Positions 34,801 through 47,800 of a stretch of 64,000 bases of DNA are shown piece after piece. Source of the stretch: Amphimedon queenslandica (lineage: Eukaryota; Porifera; Demospongiae; Haplosclerida; Niphatidae); contig NW_003546308.1 in assembly GCF_000090795.2 (NCBI RefSeq), positions 271,780-335,779 of the forward strand, written 5' to 3'. Each line of letters starts with the position of its first letter. The first letter of the stretch is position 1. The position numbers and the translations under genes are program-made. The notes below the pieces were generated by a model. The model worked only from the letters and a program-made list of their open reading frames with translations. It searched no databases and had not been told where the DNA came from.

Positions 34801-35654
34801 GGATGTCCCTGTATAAACTCAATGACATACCTTTGACCGCAATTATGCAGCTAGAACAGCAGAATAAATTCAGCTGCTACTTATCTGCATCCCTTCGGCG
34901 CAACAAAAACAATTCCAAAACCACAAATACGTAAAGAATGCGGATGTGATGTAGTTATTTTATTAATTGAAAGAAGCCAGGGGTCAGGTGAAAGTGAATA
35001 GACTTTAGTTTGTACATACCTAACTATTGTAGTACAATCATCTCTCTCACGGACTGTATTGTATATCTGAGAGAGTGCCCTAGGGATGATGCCTCTAAGC
35101 CTATACTGGGGCTCTCCTGACATTGTGTATGTTTTGCCAGCTCCAGTCTGTCCATACGCAAATATGGTTCCATTGACTCCGTTCATGACACCAGATACAA
35201 CATCATGAGCACATGCTGCATAGACCTCTTCTTGTGAGCTATTGCTAAGAATCCCATCAACAAGGAAGTTCCATTCTAGAATAGAAATTAAAATAGACCA
35301 GTTTGCTGCATGCACTGCGAACATTTGTACAATGTAAGTATGATTGCTGAGGGCATTCAAATCAAAGTAGTTGTCTTGCTTATGCAGTATTACTAACCTC
35401 TAGCTTGTTGATTTATTCTCCTTGGACTGACAGGCAATTGAATTGATATGACCTATAAAAATACAACTGAAGTAACCCAATGATTACCCAGGTATGGTTA
35501 GCTAGTGGTAGAGTCATCCCAATTTTAAACTAAGTTAGAATGATGCACCCACCTTGTCTCGTATGGTGATAAACTCTGAGGCAAAGTAAGGAGTCGGTCT
35601 AGCCCTTACAAACACTTTCACACGTTGCGAACTGCTCGTAGGAACGGTAGCCAT
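31859..35654 (-). CDS. KIF9: Kinesin-9 family motor KIF9
   Basis: KIF9-type kinesins act in motile cilia. Nineteen exons were traced: 35553-35654, 35398-35452, 35020-35275, 34511-34601, 34290-34457, 34148-34240, 34032-34094, 33835-33984, 33703-33780, 33463-33645, 33354-33409, 33159-33300, 33004-33105, 32865-32956, 32654-32811, 32528-32628, 32362-32475, 32062-32310 and a last exon 31859-32011. The total is 2406 nt (801 residues, near the family's length). The motor has the P-loop GQTGAGKT, switch I CSRSH (usually SSRSH), switch II DLAGSER and the microtubule-binding INKSLSFLEQ. The tail shows family blocks GKEINRIFLQNK, DEFDTWYKLAF and MALLQ. Only the last exon end is uncertain: its frame runs to a TGA at 31859-31861. 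An X-box lies 31 bp upstream of the start codon. Confidence 0.93.
31910..31926 (+). terminator. NOSIP polyadenylation signals
   Basis: Two AATAAA hexamers (31910-31915 and 31921-31926) follow the NOSIP stop by 54-65 bp. They lie inside the antisense of the last KIF9 exon and intron, so the convergent mRNAs are predicted to overlap. Confidence 0.65.
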
Positions 35655-35738
35655 GTTTTTTTTACGTTTTGTTGATCGCCGTGTGGTTGCTACAGCAACG
35701 ATGAGCCACACCCTTTGTCAAAAAGCTAATGCCTCGTC
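35655..35738. promoter_or_regulatory. 84-bp divergent promoter of KIF9 and the 112-residue gene, with an RFX-type X-box
   Basis: GTTGCTACAGCAAC at 35686-35699 is a perfect 6-bp inverted repeat (GTTGCT/AGCAAC) with a 2-bp spacer. It fits the RFX X-box consensus (GTNRCC/T-N0-3-RGYAAC). X-boxes in short upstream regions are the hallmark of ciliary genes in animals. The site is 31 bp from the KIF9 start and 39 bp from the start of the plus-strand gene, so one site may control both. Binding is inferred from the motif and the known role of KIF9. Confidence 0.75.
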
Positions 35739-36077
35739 ATGAATAAATTCGAGTCTTTGGTGACAAATCTTCAAAATAGCTGCAGCTCCGAGGAGAGACA
35801 AAGTAAGCACACCTCCTTTATAAATATTTACAAGGTATCTTTAGGCTTGGTGGAAGCTACTGCCAAGGACAAATGCGTCCTCACTTGCCAGCAGTTGGGG
35901 GTGATACTGATGGCACTCAAGTACCCAGCAGAAAGAATGAACGCTGCCAGCATTTTGAGTAGTATTGTGGTGGACCCTGAGAATGCAGGGCATGATCTAA
36001 GACCTTTTCTTTCCTTAGAGACGTCCTCAATGAGGAAAGACATAATAACAATTGTTACTTCTTGTGTAAAAAATTAA
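35739..36077 (+). CDS. Small single-exon protein, possible DUF4476-like helical domain
   Basis: This 112-residue frame has no introns and starts 84 bp from KIF9 in the opposite direction. It is predicted to be largely helical (SFINIYKVSLGLVEATAKDKCVLTCQQ). It contains LTCQQLGVILMALKYPAERMNAA followed by IVVDPEN and a final FLSLE...MRKDIITIV. The order LT-Q, hydrophobic helix, R-x-x-AA, VDPEN recalls the DUF4476 pattern, but this is a by-eye resemblance. No signal peptide or membrane segment is seen. Sharing the X-box promoter with KIF9 suggests a ciliary role. WDR45 begins only 84 bp downstream on the same strand. Confidence 0.75.
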   Translation: MNKFESLVTNLQNSCSSEERQSKHTSFINIYKVSLGLVEATAKDKCVLTCQQLGVILMALKYPAERMNAASILSSIVVDPENAGHDLRPFLSLETSSMRKDIITIVTSCVKN

Positions 36078-36161
36078 TATATTATTATTCATTCACTCAG
36101 CCACACCTTCTTTATATATTTTTGGAACAAGCCCCGCCTATTAACCACGCCTATTACTAAA

Positions 36162-39038
36162 ATGTCTAGGAGAAAGTTGTTGTCTCTCTCTTTGTCAAAA
36201 GGTCACAATTGTTTCTCCTGTGGACTGGAGAGCGGGCTGGTAGTGTATAATGTACAACCTCTTGCCAGGCTACTCAAATTAGGTCTAGAATTAGTTAGAT
36301 ATGTATTTAAAATGACAATAATTATGCTACATGTATGTGCATGTACATATATATGTGTACTTTTCACATTTTGTGTAGATTTTGAGACGGTTGGTGGTGT
36401 TGGTCATGTCGAAATGTTGCAACGGTCTAACCTCATTGTCTTTGTAGGAGGTGGACAGGCTCCTAAGTTTCCTCTTCATCAAGGTAATTATGCTTTATAG
36501 AAAAGTTTGAGCTAATTCTGATTACAATTTTTGAGCTATGAGCATCAGGAGAAATAGTTGAATTTTGTTTAATATTGTCATTGATTGCCGCCCAACACTT
36601 CTACCTTCCTTTTTCTATGTTCAGTTATGATCTGGGATGACTTTCTTAAGAAATTTGTATATGAGATTGCGTTTCCCACTCCAGTCCTCTCTCTAAGGTT
36701 GAGGAAGAATAAGTACGTGAATGAAGTCTGTCTCACATTAATTATAATAATTATTGTTTTAATTTAAGGTTGATTGTTGTCCTTCAGTCCAGCATTCATG
36801 TCTTCTCCTTTCCTAATCCTGTGGAGAAGCTACTGACTATACCCACACAGACTAACCCAAAAGGTTTATGCTGTATAGACGAATAATTTGGTGGTCTAAA
36901 CTTAGGCGGTTTTCCATCAAAATGACTAAATATAATATTGGCGGTCTCTTAATTTGGCGGCTTACTATCTTGTCTTTTTAAAGTACTCTCAGCTCTTCTT
37001 GAAATTGCCAAAATTCTGAAAAATACCCAAGGCTATAGTCCATGGTTTTTTCCAAAAAAATGGCTCTGAAATCACCCCAAATTTTTATTACATTTTTTGA
37101 TACATATTGATGTACTTATGCTTTGTAGAAAGTTTGAGCTGATTCTGACTTCAGTTTTTAAAGTTACGGCCATTTTAAGAAATCACCAAAATTTTGAAAA
37201 ATACCCAAGGCTATAGTCCATGGTTTTTTCCAAAAAATGGCTCCGAAATCACGCCAAATTTTTATTACATTTTCTGATACATATTGATGCCCTTATGCTG
37301 TGTAGAAAGTTTGAGCTCATTCCGACTTCAATTTTTCAAGTTACAGACATTTTTAGAAAACGTCGAAATTCTGAAAAATACCCAAGGCTATAGCCCATGG
37401 TTTTTTCCAAAAAATAGCTCCGAAATCATGCCAAATTTTTATTACATTTTCTGATACATATTGATGTACTTATGCTGTGTGGAAAGTTTGAGGTGATTCC
37501 GACTTCAATTTTTCAAGTTACGGCCATTTTAAGAAAATGTCAAATATTTGAAAAATACCCAAGGCTATAGCCCATGGTTTTTTCCAAAAAATGGCTCCGA
37601 AATCATGCCAAATTTTCATTACATTTTTTGATACATATTGATGTACTTATGCTGTGTAGAAAGTTTGAGGTGATTCCTACTTCAATTTTTAAAGTTATGG
37701 CCATTTTAAGAAATCACCAAAATTTTGAAAAATACCCAAGGCCCATTAATGTATTTACTGGACTTTCTGATTACTACTGTTAGGATTGTGTGAAGTCTGT
37801 ACTTCAGTTGATTGTCAATTAATGATTTATCCTGGACCACAGACTGGCAGCATACAAATAACAGTACGTTGACATTGTAATTCATCCATATACCGTATAG
37901 TGAGGGAAGAATTGGCAGAGTTTTTTTGGTGATTGGCTGATAAATGATAAATTATTGCCAAAATAAAATCCACCTTTTTGCAGTATTTTGAGCAACTTTG
38001 CCAATATAAATTTGCAAATACTTGTATATTGATTTCATTTCTCATGCAACAAATCCTTTTATATCAATATAATGCTCAATTGCTAAAACTGTCTTTCCTA
38101 AAGGACTTGTTGACTATAGAGGATCCAGGCAGGGCCAGTACTGAGAGATTGGTACAGGCTCATCAACATGAGGTAGTCTGCATGACTCTAAACCAATCAG
38201 GGACTCTGCTAGCATCTGCTTCATCAAAAGTACACCACACACATTTGAAATAATTACTATACTCTCTACGTCTATTTTCTGTACATTAAAAATAATTATA
38301 CAGTACGTGTACATGTACAGTACATCACTTATAATTTTTGAGACTAATTTTGTATACTGGGGGTACATGTACATGTACTTATATTATATTACCCTGTAAC
38401 AAAAATTTAAAATGAGGTACAATTTACATGTACATGTACATGTAGTTCAAAATCTACACATTGTATAAGAGCTTTGTTCAATGACTGTTTGTCTATTAGG
38501 GGACGCTGGTGAGAGTCCACAATACTCAGACTAGAGTACTGCTGGTTGAGTTTAGACGCGGGGCAGACCCTGCTAATATCTCATGGTACAATCGCATCGT
38601 CATAATAATTATTTAACTTATTATTATTATTATTGTCCCTATTTTAGTATTAATTTCAGTCAGGACTCAGCCTTCCTTTGCGTCTCAAGTGACAAAGGTA
38701 CCGTCCACGTTTTTGCTGTACAAGATCAATCGCTCAATCGGAAATCAACGTAAGCTACAAAGACTTGATATTTGATGGAACTGCCTTTAAAAGAACATGC
38801 AATTGTGTGTGCTCGACCTCTGTACATGTACTTTTTAAAAGAAATACATGTACATGTAAATTTGCATTGATTTATCTCTTCCTGTTTACTTCTCCTAGTC
38901 TCGCTCAAGTTGGTATAGGACAGTTAAGCAAGACTGTTGGTACTTATGTTGACAGTCAGTGGGATTGTGCTCAGTTTGCGTTACCATCTGAAATACCGTC
39001 ACTTTGTTTCTTCACATTAGACACCAAATCTGTCATAG
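36162..39038 (+). CDS. WDR45: WD-repeat PROPPIN WDR45/WIPI4, 3' end lost in assembly gap
   Basis: PROPPINs bind PI3P on autophagic membranes. Nine exons are visible (943 nt, 314 codons): 36162-36282, 36379-36483, 36625-36712, 36769-36863, 37784-37863, 38104-38229, 38500-38585, 38648-38749 and 38899-39038. Diagnostic features are [27 protein letters not shown] and [15 protein letters not shown]. The lipid-binding FRRG motif appears in [19 protein letters not shown]. The segment [26 protein letters not shown]...VGTYVDSQW fits WIPI4 better than WIPI3. Exon 9 ends ATAG followed by GCAAGT, a consensus GC donor. The remaining ~45 residues must lie beyond the N gap. Intron 4 carries a satellite array. 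Confidence 0.92.
36995..37745. repeat. ~177-bp satellite unit, about four tandem copies in WDR45 intron 4
   Basis: CCATGGTTTTTTCC recurs near 37042, 37218, 37396 and 37573. The full units between these points are highly similar to each other and to the arrays at about 14760 and 60060. The array lies in the sense orientation of WDR45. Confidence 0.92.
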
Positions 39039-39077
39039 GCAAGTTCATTAGCATTTAATGATTATTATACTTGAATG

Positions 39078-39087
39078 NNNNNNNNNN
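39078..39087. other. Assembly gap (10 N) hiding the 3' ends of WDR45 and CPSF6/7
   Basis: Only 39 bp of WDR45 intron 9 precede the Ns, and an open CPSF6/7 RS-rich exon abuts them on the other side. Both genes need further exons, so the true gap must be much longer than ten bases. Confidence 0.95.
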
Positions 39088-41561
39088 CCACCACTCCTAC
39101 TGCTACTGCTGTGGTTGCTACGACTTGATCTTGACTCATATCGATCGTGTGATGATACTTTGTTCCTCCTATACACAAGCAGTTTATACTCTGTCCCTCT
39201 CTCTCTTAATATCATTACTCACTTGCTTCCACTGGCCTGATGCTCTACTCCTCTTAAGCAATCAACTAGTGACTGTATTAGTATCTGGAGACAATGTAGT
39301 ACAATATGAACACAAATTCTCTGTATTGTTTCTCTATCTTTCTCACCCTTCTCCTCTCTCTCTCTTTCCTTCTCCTCTCTCTACCTGGCATGATTCTGAT
39401 CCAGCTGTTATTGATTGTTTGATAAGTGTAATTGCCATTTTAAGTGTCTCAATTGCACTCTCATAATCGCCTATAAAATAAAATAACATGTCACAGTTAC
39501 AATTACTGGGAAATTTTACTACATAGCTTTTTAAAAATTGATTTTACACCAATTCTGGTGAAATTTGGCCCATGACACTGTATTATAGAAATTTGGCCCG
39601 TGACCTGACCCTGTACTATAGTACAGGAATTTTGGTCTGATTTTGAAGCAACTTTAAAAACTTGTAAAAAAATCCAAAATTTCAATCAGAATCAGCTCAA
39701 ACTTTCTATATGTATCAGAAAAATTATAAAACTTAAAACTTCTTAGTTTTTTTGACTAAATGCTTTGTCAAATTTTGGAGCAACTTTGAAAAGTCATATA
39801 AAAATCCACTGAGAATATGCCATTCATGCTGACAACAAATGCATACACAATGTACTATCATTACATATTCATTACATATTCAACCCTCAATAGTCAGTAC
39901 CTGCATTTGCGTCGGACATAGCACGTGATATTGCGGAACTAGAGATAGCTCGATTCCTTTGATTAGCGTCAGCAATTTCCTCATCACTTGGACGACTCGT
40001 TGGACCTTGAAAAGCTTTGGCAAATATTTCAGCCTTTGAAAGAAAGAGTATTAGCTCACAAATAAAGATAACAAGAAACACTGAGAGACTCACCACATTA
40101 TTCCCTTGCATCATTTGATCCTGAAGAAAGGCTGGGTTTAAATGGGCTCCGCCTGGTTTTTGACTGTTTAAAGCTGCAGCTGCAGCAAGGGCACTGGGAT
40201 CAAACGCAGCTGGAGGCAATGGAGGCTAAATAAACAAAAAACAATACCTTCTTGATACCTCTAGGCATAAACGAGGCATCAAAAATAACAGAAATAAAAT
40301 ATAACAATTTAACAAAATCAACTCCAACTTTATCTACATGTATATCTATGAAATGAATGTGTATTTTTGAATCAATTTAAAAAATATACTCTTAAATCAG
40401 TGAATGATAGGTTTGACTTACAGGACGAGGTAGAGCTGCAGCTGGAAAGGCAGGGTTGAACGGAAGCTCAGGAGGAACTAGAGTAGGAGGAAGAATTGGA
40501 GGAGGGAGGCCTCCCATTACACCTGGTCAAAGGAACAAAAAGCTCATTAGTCATAACACAGAAACAGAAACACATACTAGCTAATGGAGGCCTGGGATAT
40601 AATGGAGGATTCTTTCCAGTCAAGGAAGTTTGCGGTTTATTCCCGACCAGTGGCTGCTTATCAGGGACAGCTTTACCAGAGGACTTGGCCTCAAACTGAG
40701 CCACTGACATCCGACCAGCATACGCTGCAACAAGCTTCCTACCATGAACAGTGCTACAAGAGGACAGGAACACACAGTAAGGCAGAGAATGATCAGCATA
40801 TGTACGTACATCATTTGTAATTTATCAGGAGCACCCAAAGCAACTGCTTCACTTGTCAGTTCCACCATTGTAAACCTAAAGAGTCTTATAATGAATAACA
40901 CAGGAGGAAGAGAGACTCAAGTACCCTTTAGACTGCCCATTCGTCCTGTTGTCGTAAAACTTCAAGCTCTTGACTTCGCCTAAACCTGCTTCTCTCACGG
41001 CACTTAGTACATCCATATCAGTAGTCCACTAAACACACACACACACAGAGTTTTAATTCAGATGAAGCTACTGTGGTACTCTACTGCATTCACTTACCCA
41101 TGTCAAGTTCCCAATAAAGACGGAGTTTTTTTTATTTGGATCACGCATATAAATGCTTCTTGAATGAGTTCCTCCAATGCTCTGCGAAGTCTTGTTTGAC
41201 TCAATGCGTGCTTGTACTGTCTTTGCAACTTGTTCAGCATTGTAACGGGCTGAACGCGAATCTATACATACATACACCACACACACACATAGAGGGATAT
41301 CACAAAGGAGGAGAAGGAAATATAACTTTTTAATGAGTAACAAATCATTATATTTAGTTCATATGATTATAATTATAAGCACAAAAATGAAAAAATATTT
41401 GAAATGGGTGACTTTCTCTTGATGGCAACAGTTGTTAAGGAGGCATGATTTATCGGTTAAATATTGTTATTATTAATTTTAAATAACTGTTAGTTTGTAA
41501 GACCAAAAATGAAATAAATAGGCATAAAGCATAATTAAAACAACAAAAATAAGTAATACTG

Positions 41562-41592
<31 letters not shown>

Positions 41593-42285
41593 TGAACACA
41601 AGCAAAAAAATTGAACAAAATAGTTTTCTTAAAAAATCTTATAAATAATACTGAGCATTTATTATATACAAGGACTGATTAACTCTTTACAAATGATTTT
41701 TAAAACAAATAAGAGATAATGATTGGGCGTCATAATAGTAAAAATAACAAACTATTAATAAGTAACAATAGTAATGAATGAGGAATTTAGATATGCCAAA
41801 CAAAAAAAATTATTTTGAATGATAATAATAATAATTGGTGTAACGCAATTTCTCACACAAGTTAAATAACTGAAAGAAACATGATGCAGAGAAGAATGTT
41901 AAAATAAAATCACAAAAAAACAAAATAGCAAACCTTCAATCCCTGCCAATCCGTTTTCGGTATCTGTCGTGAAATGTAAGTTTAACTGAAAAATTAATCG
42001 TTTTCATGTGTTAAAACTCATTATAAAGTGTCCATTTTGCTCACATCTACTTCTTCTTCTGTATCGACTTCTGTTTTGGATCCATTCCCACCTCCTGAGG
42101 CAGGAAAGGTTAACACGTCGTCCAGAAGGTCAGTGCTATCGATACTGACTCTTCTGTTCATACCAGATACCTGTGCAGAGAGAAATGAGAGTCTTTATCC
42201 TAATCCCTAGCTACAGTACCTCGGGCATATCGTCGTCTAGCACTTCGTTATACATCCATTCATCAGAGACGGATTCTGTCGCCAT
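39088..42285 (-). CDS. Cleavage factor Im large subunit (CPSF6/CPSF7-like), C-terminus lost in gap
   Basis: CFIm68/59 binds CFIm25 and RNA during mRNA 3'-end formation. Thirteen exons are visible (1349 nt): 42220-42285, 42045-42170, 41934-41985, 41098-41261, 40925-41028, 40810-40875, 40578-40753, 40422-40522, 40094-40225, 39901-40033, 39385-39470, 39223-39284 and 39088-39168 (running into the gap). The acidic N-terminus is followed by an RRM with RNP2 VFIGNLTW and RNP1 NGQSKGFTMV. A Pro/Ala-rich middle follows, then the conserved NQRNRAISSSAISRAMSDANAG. The block GDYESAIETLKMAITLIKQS comes next, then the start of an RS-rich tail. A stop just after the exon at 39901-40033 would be reached only if its donor (GCAG/GTACTG) were skipped. 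CPSF6 and CPSF7 cannot be separated here. Confidence 0.93.
39500..39810. repeat. Dispersed element related to the 177-bp satellite, inverted copy
   Basis: This CPSF6/7 intron segment holds the reverse complement of the motifs GAAAGTTTGAGCTGATTCTGA and TTATAATTTTTCTGATACAT, plus ACTATAGTACAGG and TTTGGCC-type strings. Similar single copies, in either direction, occur near 9160-9400, 46797-47130, 48290-48430, 59930-60060 and 62450-62575. Confidence 0.7.
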
Positions 42286-42710
42286 TGTTGTTATGTGGTT
42301 TTGTAATTAATCATGTGACATGTGTCAGACCAACCCACCTTCTAAATTCCCAGACTAAATTCCTTTTGGAGATTTTTCTGAGTTCTCTTTTGATTATTAT
42401 TATTTCTTAATATTATAATTTTGTACTGCCAATTCATTCTTCACAGCATTTTACATACTATTAGTCTATTATAATCGCTGTGAGATCAAAATCAATGCAT
42501 TTGCACAATTTTGCCAAAACAGGTTGCATGCAACCAAAATAGGTGGGCCGGGCTAATCTATTTATGAGCTCCACCCAATACATCACATGATCATAACAAT
42601 AACAAGACTCCGCCTTTGTCTATTAACAATAATATCATCAATCATCAGGTAAGATTAAATTCCCTTTCACTCTCTTCTCCTTGTCACAATCTCTCCTCTT
42701 CTCTTCAGAT
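42286..42710. promoter_or_regulatory. Divergent promoter of CPSF6/7 and SIAH with a SIAH 5'-UTR intron
   Basis: A donor-like CATCAG/GTAAGA at 42648/42649 and an acceptor CTCTTCAG ending at 42708 define a ~60-bp intron. It lies two bases before the SIAH ATG at 42711, placing a non-coding first exon upstream. No coding sequence is needed before this ATG. Transcription start positions cannot be read from sequence. Confidence 0.5.
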
Positions 42711-43532
42711 ATGACTCATCTCCCATATCCCACCATTGGGGCCGGGGCCTCTGACTCCTCGCGTGATCTGGCATCACTTTTCGAGTGCCCTGTCTGTTTT
42801 GATTATGTCCTACCCCCCATCCATCAGTGTGACAGTGGACACTTAGTCTGTAGTAACTGCCAGCCCAAACTAGCTACACAGATATGTCCAGCCTGTAGGG
42901 GGCCACTGAGCGGTGTTCGTAACCTAGCTATGGACAAGGTTGCCGAGACAGTTCTTTTTCCATGCAAGTACGCTAACTCTGGTTGCTCTCTACGCTTTCT
43001 ACACAACGAGAAAAGAAAACACGAAGAGACATGTGAATTTCGTCCCTATGCATGTCCTTGCCCCGGAACGACTTGTCGCTGGCAGGGAAGTCTAGACGAA
43101 GTACTGGATCATTTACTAAATGCACACAAGACCATTACCACTCTTAACGGGGAGGACATTGTGTTCCTCGCCACTGATATCAACTTACCTGGAGCTGTAG
43201 ACTGGGTCATGATGCAATGCTGCTTTGAGCATCACTTCATGCTAGTCCTAGAGAAGCAAGAGAGGCACGAGGGCCATCAGCAGTTTTTCGCTGTCGTCCA
43301 GATCATCGGGACTGAGAAACAAGCTGAACAATTCCGCTATAAATTAGAACTAGTTGACTCGCGTCATGGACGCAAGCTAGCGTGGGAGGCAAAGCCAAGA
43401 AGCATACATGATGGCATATCTCAAGTCATCTCAGGAAATGACTGTCTTATATTTGAGCCATCAATGGCACAACATTTTGGAGAAAATGGGAATTTAGCAA
43501 TTAATGTAACAATAGGTAGAGTTTGTTATTAG
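42711..43532 (+). CDS. SIAH: SIAH-type E3 ubiquitin ligase (seven in absentia homologue)
   Basis: The 273-residue coding region is a single exon. The RING ([25 protein letters not shown]...CPAC) is followed by the two SIAH zinc fingers (CKYANSGC...[15 protein letters not shown]...H). The substrate-binding domain runs from [21 protein letters not shown] to [10 protein letters not shown]. The length and order match animal SIAH1/2, which mark diverse substrates for the proteasome. The ATG at 42711 is chosen because an acceptor ends two bases before it. The TAG stop (43530-43532) overlaps the stop codon of the convergent CSTF2 gene by two bases. Confidence 0.96.
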   Translation: MTHLPYPTIGAGASDSSRDLASLFECPVCFDYVLPPIHQCDSGHLVCSNCQPKLATQICPACRGPLSGVRNLAMDKVAETVLFPCKYANSGCSLRFLHNEKRKHEETCEFRPYACPCPGTTCRWQGSLDEVLDHLLNAHKTITTLNGEDIVFLATDINLPGAVDWVMMQCCFEHHFMLVLEKQERHEGHQQFFAVVQIIGTEKQAEQFRYKLELVDSRHGRKLAWEAKPRSIHDGISQVISGNDCLIFEPSMAQHFGENGNLAINVTIGRVCY

Positions 43533-44554
43533 GGTCCAGCTGCATGTGAAAGCTGTTCCTTAAGACGCAAAATATTATTCCTTTGATCAGGTGGTAACAT
43601 TTGTATCTGTTCATCAGTCAAACTTAATACTTGCATTAATAAAGCTGCCTTCTCTTGATCCTCATGAGTCATGTTGTCAGTCGGGGGAGGGTGGGAGGGT
43701 CCACCTCTCGGTGGATGGGAGGGGCCACTATTGGGGGGTTGATACCAGTCCCTTCTGTGGGGGTCTCGTCCAGGGGGAGGGTCTCTCATCGGCGGGTGTG
43801 ACCTAAATCGGTCCCCTTCATGATGATGATGGTTTGGGGGTGGGGCTGATGAAGGGATGGGCGGGGCTCGTGGAGCACGATGAAGTAGATTCTGTGCTGT
43901 ATCTAGATCCACGATCCTCATAACAACTTGAGCTTGAAGCAACGCGTACGCCAACTGTGGGTTGTGAAGTAAGAGCTGTCTTGTCTCTTGTGGATTATTC
44001 TGAATGCACCACTTGACTTGCTTCATCAGCTCATACATGTGCTCCGGAGGTAGACTAGCCACGGCTTTAGTGATGGACTCGGGCGCACTCTCTGGAGGTA
44101 TGGCAGGACCGTGCAGTGGTGGCTCAATGGGTCCTTGAGGGATTGGAGCTGATCTAAAGCTCTCTCCTGGTGCATTCATTGCACTGTCAATTCTTAATGG
44201 GCGGCCATTGAGCTCACGGCCTGCTAGGTTCCTACAGGCACTCCGAGCTGTCTCTGCATCCTCGTATTCACAAAAACCGAATCCTCTTGGCTTTCCAGAC
44301 ACAGGGTCTTGAATTAGCTTTAGTGAGAGGACAGGGCCTACCTGTATTAAAATAAATAAAAATAATAATTATATATAATGTAAATGGGCCCTCCCATGCC
44401 CCGCCTATTCATTACTAACTTCAGATAAAACGGCTCTCATTTGATCTTCAGTGGTCTCAAACGCTATGTTAGCCACAAATATGGACCGCATTGCTTTCTC
44501 TCTATGAGCTTCAGCGTGAGGAGGTGATCCACGACCGTGACGATTCCTGGACAT
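43529..44554 (-). CDS. CSTF2: Cleavage stimulation factor subunit 2 (CstF-64)
   Basis: CstF-64 binds the GU-rich element downstream of poly(A) sites. Two exons (44420-44554 and 43529-44341) total 948 nt, giving 315 residues. The N-terminal RRM has RNP2 IFVANI and RNP1 [10 protein letters not shown]. The hinge helix region ([34 protein letters not shown]) follows. A short Pro/His/Arg-rich linker leads to the C-terminal three-helix domain ([30 protein letters not shown]) that contacts Pcf11. It is about half the length of human CstF-64, with no MEARA-type repeats and little Gly/Pro linker. Its stop codon overlaps that of SIAH. Confidence 0.95.
43638..43643 (+). terminator. SIAH polyadenylation signal inside the CSTF2 coding region (antisense)
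   Basis: AATAAA lies 105 bp after the SIAH stop and within the complement of the last CSTF2 exon. The SIAH mRNA 3' UTR is therefore predicted to be antisense to CSTF2 coding sequence. Confidence 0.6.
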
Positions 44555-44689
44555 CTTGTTTACAGCTCGGTTTACAGTTTACTACACGTGGGTGGTGGTT
44601 CTTACGTCACGTGATATGTTAATTAACTAGAGGTAGCCAGTAGTTATTAATTTTTAACTTGCAAAAATAATCCTCCATAAGAAGGAAAG
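44555..44689. promoter_or_regulatory. 135-bp divergent promoter of CSTF2 and myotrophin with two CACGTG E-boxes
   Basis: CACGTG occurs at 44585-44590 and 44608-44613, the second as TCACGTGA. These suit bHLH-zipper factors such as USF, MITF/TFE or MYC/MAX. The assignment is from motif only. Confidence 0.55.
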
Positions 44690-45196
44690 ATGTCTGCTGA
44701 CGAGTTTGTGTGGTCAGTGAAGAACGGACAGCTAGAGAAAGTGAAGGCTTACGTAGATAGTAAAAAGGTAAACCCTAAAAACCTTCTCCTTACTCGAAAC
44801 CTTCTTTCAGGGCAAGTTTGACGTCAATGCACAAATAACTGGCGGTAGGAGTCCAATCCACTTTGCAGCTGATTATGGTCAGGAAGAAGTCATAGACTAC
44901 CTCGTTAAACAAGGAGCAAACGTTAACGTAAGCCCTTCTCATTTCTCCTTTCCTATAACCCAGTGTTAATGGCAGTTACCTGATGCACACGGGATAACAC
45001 CATTACTATGTGCCATCTGGGAGGGTCACCCTGATTGTGTCAAATTCCTCATTAGCAAGGTAAGGTTGATATTCACACTACAATACAGGGGGATTATTTG
45101 AGACTTTAGGGAGCAAAGAAAGACGGGAAATCTCCAGATGGTGTATCTTACCTGGATTGTGCTGAAACCTCAGAAATAAAAGATCTTTTGAAATAA
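44690..45196 (+). CDS. MTPN: Myotrophin (ankyrin-repeat protein)
   Basis: Four exons (44690-44767, 44811-44927, 44976-45059 and 45110-45196) total 366 nt, giving 121 residues against about 118 in vertebrates. The start [22 protein letters not shown] aligns with the myotrophin N-terminus. Two ankyrin repeats follow ([50 protein letters not shown]), ending EIKDLLK. Myotrophin binds actin capping protein (V-1) and inhibits it. The gene is head-to-head with CSTF2 and tail-to-tail with thymidylate synthase. Confidence 0.95.
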
Positions 45197-45512
45197 CGAA
45201 CTACATTAGATTTAGCCTACTCGTTCTAACTCTATTCCAATTATTATTGCTTTTTTTGTTATGAATGCCATATCGTAGCTTGGATATCATTTTGTGTTTA
45301 TTGTGTGTGGAGGTCTCCTTTTCTCACACCTCTTGTTTTGATTATCGATTCTAATTTAATTTGTGTTTTCTTAACATGTTGTCTTTCATTCGTTCAAAAA
45401 AAATTAATTAACAATAAGTGTCATAACAAATAACTATGATGATGCCATCAAATCAACATCAGAGATAAAATGTACCCAAAATGCATGCACGAGTATATAC
45501 GACTGTGATGTT

Positions 45513-47800
<2,288 letters not shown>

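Noticed and set aside
39901-40219. CPSF6/7 ending at NAGTDY without an RS tail
   Set aside because: The stop lies past a good donor, and three further exons with family blocks (GDYESAIETL, CLRGVE and an RS-rich stretch) follow downstream.
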